Shown here one piece after another: positions 1-4,020 of a stretch of DNA of 5,609 nt. Source of the DNA: Patescibacteria group bacterium (GTDB lineage Bacteria; Patescibacteriota; Minisyncoccia; JAHCSD01). The stretch spans positions 1-5,609 of the forward strand of contig JAHCSD010000050.1 in assembly GCA_018609185.1 (NCBI GenBank). The letters run 5' to 3'. Position 1 is the stretch's first letter. Every line of letters begins with the position of its first letter. The notes beneath the pieces are model-generated. The model saw only the letters and a program-made list of their open reading frames with translations, was not told where the DNA came from and ran no database searches. The position numbers and the translations under genes are program-made.

Positions 1-517
1 CATGTTCTGCGCCGAAGACGTGCCCCAGTTCGTGTTGAGTTACACGCTTGAGTGTTACCAAGTCAATTGAAGAAAAGGAATCAACGAGGATCCCGTTCCA
101 GGGAAGAAGAGCAATGCCGGCAAACGAACGACCGCCATGTGTGTAATCTTTCTTAGTAACCAGCACCATGATGTCGCACTCAACATTGTGACGCGCCTCA
201 ACTTGCACGCGCCAAAGAGGAACAAGCGCCCGATTCAACTGCTTAGGAAATCCCTTGTCTTCGTGAGCCGCGATATAAAAATCGAGCCCAAATGGTTCAA
301 ACGTTTTTGCAGCTCTCCCCGCCCCGGCCTTAAACCGTTCATATTCATTTTGTGAAAAATTATCCGTAACCACGCAAAGAGATACGAGTAACGGTTCTTC
401 TTCCTGAACGGTACTTTCAGAAATGAAGTCATCCGAAGAATATTCTCTCTCGCCAAAGCCAAAACAAGAACTAACAAGGAATAGAGAAACAAGAAAACCA
501 AGAATAACGTACTTCAT
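1..517 (-). CDS. Metzincin-type zinc metalloprotease with lipoprotein-like signal peptide, 3' part beyond window
   Basis: I read this gene directly from the reverse strand: 172 codons from an ATG at 515-517, open to the window edge. A TAG stop lies immediately upstream in frame (518-520) and a GAGGTGG Shine-Dalgarno sits 6 bases before the ATG, so the start is well fixed. Residues 1-18 form a short hydrophobic signal peptide ending LVSSC, which fits a lipobox with Cys18 as the lipidated residue, so the product is probably anchored outside the membrane or secreted. The last visible residues are HELGHVFGAEH (His162, Glu163, His166, Gly169, His172), the HExxHxxGxxH zinc site of metzincins. The preceding DIMVLVT stretch and GIALLPW segment recall the central strands of M12-type metzincins. 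The Met-turn and any C-terminal domain lie outside the window. The substrate is unknown and the exact subfamily (M12-like or other) cannot be settled. It is divergent from the mfd-like gene. Confidence 0.88.
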   Translation of the reverse strand, partial: MKYVILGFLVSLFLVSSCFGFGEREYSSDDFISESTVQEEEPLLVSLCVVTDNFSQNEYERFKAGAGRAAKTFEPFGLDFYIAAHEDKGFPKQLNRALVPLWRVQVEARHNVECDIMVLVTKKDYTHGGRSFAGIALLPWNGILVDSFSSIDLVTLKRVTQHELGHVFGAEH

Positions 518-523
518 CTACGG

Positions 524-530
524 CCACCTC
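524..530 (-). promoter_or_regulatory. Ribosome binding site of the metalloprotease gene
   Basis: On the reverse strand GAGGTGG lies 6 bases before the ATG at 515-517. It is a near-consensus Shine-Dalgarno and, with the in-frame TAG directly before the ATG, it fixes the start of the leftward gene. Confidence 0.75.
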
Positions 531-563
531 ATATTCGTTTTCAATGAACAACGCAACAACGTC

Positions 564-591
564 TTGATAAAGAACTCTATTGTGATAGTAT
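564..591 (+). promoter_or_regulatory. Candidate rightward promoter (extended -10)
   Basis: TTGATA at 564-569 (5 of 6 to the sigma-70 -35 consensus), a 16-base spacer, then TAGTAT at 586-591 preceded by TGA, giving an extended -10 form (TGnTAGTAT). It would start transcription near 598 and serve the 654-878 frame and the mfd-like gene, leaving a leader of about 55 or 277 bases respectively. This is called by pattern only. Confidence 0.35.
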
Positions 592-596
592 TACAT

Positions 597-602
597 ATTA
601 TA
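597..602 (-). promoter_or_regulatory. Candidate leftward -10 box for the metalloprotease gene
   Basis: Read on the reverse strand, 602-597 is TATAAT, a perfect -10 hexamer, about 80 bases before the metalloprotease start. No convincing -35 lies 16-18 bases upstream (the sequence there is GACCCG), so it would depend on an activator or be weak. The surrounding 541-620 stretch is A+T-rich compared with the flanking coding DNA. Confidence 0.25.
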
Positions 603-706
603 GATAAAAATTCCACGTTCGGGTCTTTTCTCGGATAAAGAGCAGTCCTGAGCGTGAAAAACGAAATAACTGAAATCATAATCCCGAGCGTCACCCCCTA
701 TTTCCT

Positions 707-846
707 GGAAAGGGGGTTATTGTCGTTCCTCGACTTGCGTCTTCGTCACTCCCCAAAACCTTCGGTTTCTGGCGCTCCCCCTCGACAAGCTCGGGGTCGC
801 TGTTTTTCCACCACGGGGAAACTACCGTTTCCCCGACCCCCTTCCC
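707..846. repeat. Palindrome cluster, possibly a MITE- or REP-like element of about 140 bp
   Basis: The ends are inverted repeats: GGAAAGGGGGT (707-717) pairs with ACCCCCTTCCC (836-846), 10 of 11 bases. Inside are three further hairpins: AAACC/GGTTT (756-760/764-768), CCCTCGA...TCGGGG around 778-796, and the perfect 9-bp stem CGGGGAAAC/GTTTCCCCG (814-822/827-835) with a 4-base loop. None is followed by a T-run in either direction, so they are not convincing intrinsic terminators. The cluster remains open in the frame starting at 654. Such density of small palindromes suggests a non-autonomous repeat element. Whether it recurs in the genome cannot be seen here. Confidence 0.5.
814..835. repeat. 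Perfect 9-bp hairpin
   Basis: CGGGGAAAC at 814-822 is exactly complementary to GTTTCCCCG at 827-835 with loop TACC. It is the strongest single stem of the cluster. An overlapping alternative pairs GGGGTCG (793-799) with CGACCCC (834-840). There is no poly-T after it on either strand. Confidence 0.7.
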
Positions 847-952
847 AAAAACAGGCTTTTCAAACCACGTTTAAATGAATAAAAACAAAAAAAGTATATC
901 AGAATTAATTATTCCGGCTTTTGCTCCCTATTTTTTGGAAAAGCCTGTTTTT
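847..952. repeat. 15-bp perfect inverted repeat bracketing the start of the mfd-like gene
   Basis: Bases 847-861 (AAAAACAGGCTTTTC) are the exact reverse complement of 938-952, separated by 76 bases that contain the ATG at 875. Beyond the core, pairing continues with AA/TT inside one mismatch and CC/GG outside one bulge. In mRNA this would place the start codon in the loop of a long-range stem. The right arm is coding (residues EKPVF). It could be a translation-control structure, or the scar of the neighbouring palindromic element, whose right end (846) abuts the left arm. Confidence 0.55.
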
Positions 953-2839
953 TGGTTTCGGAAACACAAACGCAGCATCAAAAGGGCTTACAAAAATAAA
1001 CAGCAATTTTGGAAAGATAATGTTACCCTCATAGGGCAGCATCAAACCATTCATCTTTCAGAACTCCTGCGAACATTAAACGACTTGGGGTACGAAAAAA
1101 CACAACGTATTTCTCGTCCCGGAGAATTCTCTCTTACCGGCGGGGTGTTACACATCTTTCCCATAGGAACCCAAACTGCTTTTACTGTAGAATTCCTGGG
1201 AAACACCATAGAAGAAATTCGAAGCCATGCAATTGACTATAGCGAAACTGACACAAAAAAAGAATTACAGAGACGGCTTGATAAGGAATCTCTTAAAATT
1301 CTTATGCCGGGCGACTATTTGGTACACCTGGATCATGGAATAGGTCGATTTCTACAAATCGATGCATCCGACACCAACGAATATTATGTACTCGAATATG
1401 CGGCAGGAGATAGGCTTCTTATCCCGCTGGGACTTGAGAAAAAACTTTCACGCTACATTGGATTTACCGAGCCAAAAATTTCGCGCCTGGGAAGCCCGCT
1501 TTGGGATCGTATTAAGCGAAAAGTAAAAGAGGACACGGTAAAAACCGCGAAAGAATTGCTTGCGCTGTACGCAAAGCGAGAAATAAGCGTTCGCGCTCCC
1601 TATACGCCGGATTCTCCCATCGAACACGAAATAACATCATCGTTTCCATTCCAGGAAACTCCGGATCAGGAAACCGCAATCGAAGAAGTCCGCGGGGACC
1701 TAACGAAATCTGAAAAACCAATGGATAGAATCGTATGTGGAGACGTAGGATTTGGAAAAACAGAAGTTGCCCTGCGTGCCTCGGTTGCGGTGGCCTCGGG
1801 CGGATACCAAGTCGCAATCTTGACACCCACCACCATTTTGGGAGACCAGCACTATCATACCTTCAAAGAACGGCTCGGAAACCTACCGATTGAAATTGCG
1901 CTTCTCTCGCGTCTCCAGTCGCGCGATATGCAGCGTCGTATCCTCGAAAAACTTGAACAAGGTTTAATTGATATTATTATAGGCACTCATCGGCTCCTTT
2001 CGCGTGACGTAAAATTTAAACGATTGGGACTTCTTATTATCGATGAAGAACAGAAATTTGGCGTCAAGCAAAAAGAGAAATTTAAAGAACTAAGGTCGGG
2101 TCTTGATATCTTAAGCCTTTCGGCAACTCCTATCCCGAGAACTCTCTATCTTGCGCTCTCGAGCCTCCGTAACATTAGCGTTATTCAAACTCCGCCCCCC
2201 AACCGTCTTCCCGTAAAAACATTTGTCATGCCTTGGAATAAAGAGATTATAAAAAATGCTGCCCGCAGGGAACTCGCCCGAAAAGGGCAGATTTATTATC
2301 TTCATAATCGCATAGAGACAATCGAGATGGCACGTCGTGAGATTCAAAAGATCGTTCCTCGGGCCCGCATTGGCATAGCACATGGCCGCTTGTCAGAAAC
2401 CGGACTCATGCAAATCATGCATGACTTGCGTGAGAGAAAAATCGATATCCTTATCGCAACCACTATTATTGAAAATGGTCTTGACCTCCCAAATATCAAT
2501 ACATTAATCGTGGCTGATGCCACCAGGCTCGGGCTCGCCCAAGCATATCAAATTCGGGGCAGAATCGGCAGAAGTCACGCGCAAGCCTACGCCTACTTTT
2601 TATATCCTTCCCGCCACACTCTTCCTGAAAAAGCGTCCCAAAGACTCGATGCTCTTAAAGAAGCCCAGGCCCTGGGTTCGGGATACCAAATTGCCCTCCG
2701 TGATTTAGAAATTCGGGGTGCGGGCAATATCCTCGGGAAAGAACAATCGGGTTCCATTAACAAAGTCGGGCTCAATCTCTATTGCCAGATGCTGAACGAG
2801 GCGACAGAGGAACTTAGGTCTAATGGCCGACGGGGTTGA
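875..2839 (+). CDS. mfd: Reduced Mfd-like transcription-repair coupling factor (RNA polymerase-interacting DNA translocase)
   Basis: Mfd binds stalled RNA polymerase and pushes it forward on DNA by ATP hydrolysis; full-length Mfd also recruits UvrA. This protein has 654 residues against about 1,150 in E. coli. Visible domains: relic of UvrB-like domain 2 (about 50-122, LGYEKTQ, PGEFS, HIFP); CarD-like polymerase-interaction domain (about 143-205, HLDHGIGRF, LEYAAGDRLLIP, SRYIG); relay-helix region (209-237); first helicase lobe with TPDQ (262-265), Walker A GDVGFGKT (289-296), DEEQ (390-393) and SATPIPRT (416-423); second lobe with AHGR (502-505), TTIIENGLDLPN (529-540) and QIRGRIGR (559-566); TRG motif (about 598-626, LEIRGAGN). 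Domain 1a, D1b/D3 and D7 are missing. All ATPase motifs are intact, so the motor should work. In-frame TAA (872-874) directly precedes the ATG, so no longer form is possible. There is no Shine-Dalgarno, but an ATGA overlap with the upstream frame. Confidence 0.93.
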   Translation: MNKNKKSISELIIPAFAPYFLEKPVFWFRKHKRSIKRAYKNKQQFWKDNVTLIGQHQTIHLSELLRTLNDLGYEKTQRISRPGEFSLTGGVLHIFPIGTQTAFTVEFLGNTIEEIRSHAIDYSETDTKKELQRRLDKESLKILMPGDYLVHLDHGIGRFLQIDASDTNEYYVLEYAAGDRLLIPLGLEKKLSRYIGFTEPKISRLGSPLWDRIKRKVKEDTVKTAKELLALYAKREISVRAPYTPDSPIEHEITSSFPFQETPDQETAIEEVRGDLTKSEKPMDRIVCGDVGFGKTEVALRASVAVASGGYQVAILTPTTILGDQHYHTFKERLGNLPIEIALLSRLQSRDMQRRILEKLEQGLIDIIIGTHRLLSRDVKFKRLGLLIIDEEQKFGVKQKEKFKELRSGLDILSLSATPIPRTLYLALSSLRNISVIQTPPPNRLPVKTFVMPWNKEIIKNAARRELARKGQIYYLHNRIETIEMARREIQKIVPRARIGIAHGRLSETGLMQIMHDLRERKIDILIATTIIENGLDLPNINTLIVADATRLGLAQAYQIRGRIGRSHAQAYAYFLYPSRHTLPEKASQRLDALKEAQALGSGYQIALRDLEIRGAGNILGKEQSGSINKVGLNLYCQMLNEATEELRSNGRRG

Positions 2840-2864
2840 CATTTTCCCCATAATTTCCTACGCT
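2836..2864 (+). promoter_or_regulatory. Candidate promoter for the permease gene
   Basis: A perfect -35 TTGACA (2836-2841) spans the TGA stop of the mfd-like gene. After a 17-base spacer comes TACGCT (2859-2864), which matches the -10 consensus at its three most conserved positions (T1, A2, T6). Transcription would begin near 2871, about 33 bases before the permease ATG. It would let the transporter gene be expressed independently of mfd. Pattern-based only. Confidence 0.35.
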
Positions 2865-2903
2865 GAACTGTTACGCAGGATCTTTGAAAAATAGGGAGAC
2901 GAT

Positions 2904-3866
2904 ATGACTACCCTACTGAACTGGACGAAAAATTCAGCAGCCGTTGCAATATTTAAACAACTTATCAGTAACAAGATAGCCTTATTTGCCGTAATCTACG
3001 TGGTTCTTTTCTACCTCGTTGGCATTGTCATGACAGCTGAATTCTTCGGAGTTTCAATAGCTCCGTATGACTTCCGGGAACAAAACTATGAAGCCTTAAG
3101 ACAAGGCTCCAGTTGGTCTCATCCCTTTGGAACGGATCTTCTGGGACGAGATCAGCTCACACGCGTTCTCTATTCAATGAGAACACTGGTCTTTCTCACT
3201 ATCCTTGTCATGATTACCGGGGGGCTTGTTCTCCCGGTAGGGTTAGGCCTCGTTGCCGGCTACTTTGGGAAGAAATGGGACTGGACCATCATGCGGATTG
3301 GCGAGATATTCGACGCCATCCCTGGGTTCTTTATGATCATCTTTATTACGGTCACTCTGCGCCCCCGATACGAAAGCATCGTTGATTCTCTAGGTTCGGG
3401 CTGGTATTTCCTGATCCGGGAAGGAATTCTTGATTTTCTTTTGATTCTCTTTGTGCTGACGATATTCTCGTGGGTAAAGGGGGCGCGGGTGATTCGCGCG
3501 CAAACGTTTACACTTCGCGAGATGCCGTATGTGGATTCAGCCCGAGTGCTTGGCGCAAGCCACGCGCGAATCATCATGAAACACATCCTTCCGAATCTGT
3601 TGGGAATAATTGTCTTGTCTCTTTTCTCAACGCTTGCCGCAGTCGTATTTCTTGATATCGCAATTGCATTCTTCGGCTTAGGAATCAGACCCCCGCACCC
3701 CTCATTCGGAATTCTCTTTAACGAAACGGCTAATGTGCAAATCCTAAGAAGCTCCCCTCACATGCTGATTTTCCCGGGAGTAATTGTAATTCTTTTCATC
3801 ATGTCTTTTTTCTATATAGAAAAGACTCTGAACGTAATCGTAAACGCATTCTACTCACGTAGATAA
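2904..3866 (+). CDS. Peptide/nickel-type ABC transporter permease, DppC/OppC class
   Basis: One of the two membrane subunits of a family-5 ABC importer, which takes up di-/oligopeptides or related solutes delivered by a binding protein. The 320-residue length is usual for DppC/OppC. Evidence: an N-terminal membrane segment (about 25-48) followed by an extracytoplasmic region ending HPFGTDLLGRDQLTRVLY (73-90), a hallmark of this class; further hydrophobic segments near 96-120, 136-151, 176-198, 232-256 and 288-305; the EAA loop that docks the ATPase (about 209-230, YVDSARVLGASHARIIMKHILP); and the late FGLGIRPPHPSFG motif (257-269). GGGAG (2894-2898) lies 5 bases before the ATG, supporting the start. 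It follows the mfd-like gene after 64 bases and precedes the binding-protein gene on the same strand. Its usual partner DppB/OppB, normally directly upstream, is absent, and the ATPases are not seen. The exact substrate cannot be told. Confidence 0.92.
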   Translation: MTTLLNWTKNSAAVAIFKQLISNKIALFAVIYVVLFYLVGIVMTAEFFGVSIAPYDFREQNYEALRQGSSWSHPFGTDLLGRDQLTRVLYSMRTLVFLTILVMITGGLVLPVGLGLVAGYFGKKWDWTIMRIGEIFDAIPGFFMIIFITVTLRPRYESIVDSLGSGWYFLIREGILDFLLILFVLTIFSWVKGARVIRAQTFTLREMPYVDSARVLGASHARIIMKHILPNLLGIIVLSLFSTLAAVVFLDIAIAFFGLGIRPPHPSFGILFNETANVQILRSSPHMLIFPGVIVILFIMSFFYIEKTLNVIVNAFYSRR

Positions 3867-3875
3867 GGGCTTTGT

Positions 3876-3909
3876 TCAAAATTTCTAGGCCTTGCCGAAG
3901 AAATTTTGA
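3876..3909. repeat. Perfect 11-bp hairpin just after the permease stop
   Basis: TCAAAATTTCT (3876-3886) is the exact reverse complement of 3899-3909, with a 12-base loop that itself contains GGC/GCC. It starts 10 bases after the permease TAA. It may protect the 3' end of the permease mRNA. It lacks the T-tract of an intrinsic terminator. Confidence 0.55.
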
Positions 3910-3934
3910 GTACAAAACCTTACCCGCCTAAATT
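3906..3934 (+). promoter_or_regulatory. Candidate promoter for the solute-binding protein gene, inside the inverted repeat
   Basis: TTGAGT (3906-3911, 4 of 6) is followed by a 17-base spacer and TAAATT (3929-3934, 4 of 6). Transcription would start near 3941, about 80 bases before the ATG at 4021. Both boxes lie within stem arms of the palindromic spacer. Binding-protein genes are often expressed above their permeases, which an extra promoter would allow. Pattern-based only. Confidence 0.28.
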
Positions 3935-4007
3935 TTTGCTCTGCAAAAACTTGGGCGAGGTTCTCAATTTTGTAGTTGCCCGACAAGCTCGCAAACAAAA
4001 TCGGAAA

Positions 4008-4014
4008 AGGAGGT
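4008..4014 (+). promoter_or_regulatory. Strong ribosome binding site of the solute-binding protein gene
   Basis: AGGAGGT lies 6 bases before the ATG at 4021, an essentially perfect Shine-Dalgarno. It contrasts with the absence of one before the mfd-like gene and predicts high translation of the binding protein. Confidence 0.85.
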
Positions 4015-4020
4015 ATAAAA

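Larger units (their letters stand above)
654..878 (+). pseudogene. Short frame repeating the N-terminal peptide of the mfd-like gene; possible leader peptide or decayed duplicate
   Basis: A 74-codon frame with a GTG start and no clear Shine-Dalgarno. Residues from ITEIIIP to PYFLERG line up with residues 8-24 of the mfd-like protein (ISELIIP to PYFLEKP), with about 11 of 21 residues identical and most others conservative. Many codon differences are silent (ATC/ATT, TTC/TTT, CTG/TTG), the pattern left by selection on protein. After about residue 22 the frame runs into the palindromic cluster and reads as Pro/Arg/Ser-rich low-complexity sequence unlike a folded protein. Its TGA overlaps the next gene's ATG as ATGA, which would allow termination-reinitiation, notable because that gene has no Shine-Dalgarno. 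It may be the broken original 5' end of the mfd-like gene, a remnant of tandem duplication, or a translated leader. I do not claim a stand-alone function. Confidence 0.4.
3871..3999. repeat. Imperfect inverted repeat of about 129 bp filling the permease/binding-protein spacer
   Basis: Nested arms are collinear around a centre at 3941: TTTGTT (3871-3876) with AACAAA (3994-3999); CTTGCCG (3891-3897) with CGACAAG (3981-3987), 6 of 7; TTGAG (3906-3910) with CTCAA (3963-3967); AACCT (3916-3920) with AGGTT (3958-3962); and the core 3925-3939 with 3943-3957 (13 Watson-Crick pairs, one G-T, one mismatch, 3-base loop). A competing local hairpin pairs TCAAAATTTCT (3876-3886) exactly with AGAAATTTTGA (3899-3909). 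No T-run follows either stem, so a classical terminator is not supported. Processing or attenuation between the two genes, or a palindromic repeat element, are both possible. Confidence 0.6.

Noticed and set aside
235..501. Reverse-strand frame of 88 codons inside the metalloprotease gene
   Set aside because: It is out of frame with the metalloprotease frame, which has a signal peptide, a ribosome binding site and a catalytic motif.
814..846. The 9-bp hairpin as an intrinsic terminator for either divergent transcript
   Set aside because: Neither strand has a T-run after the stem, and a terminator there would sit upstream of the genes.
707..999. A CRISPR array or tRNA in the palindrome-rich region
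   Set aside because: There are no evenly spaced direct repeats and no cloverleaf; the repeats are inverted and of unequal spacing.
2823..2894. A 23-codon frame (ATG at 2823) overlapping the end of the mfd-like gene, possibly a frameshifted remnant of D7
   Set aside because: The short translation (MADGVDIFPIISYAELLRR...) does not resemble the start of Mfd D7 and has no ribosome binding site; it is more likely chance.
3925..3957. Strong hairpin as a rho-independent terminator of the permease gene
   Set aside because: The sequence after the stem is AGGTTCTCAATTTT, with no immediate U-tract; the structure is better described as the core of the larger inverted repeat.
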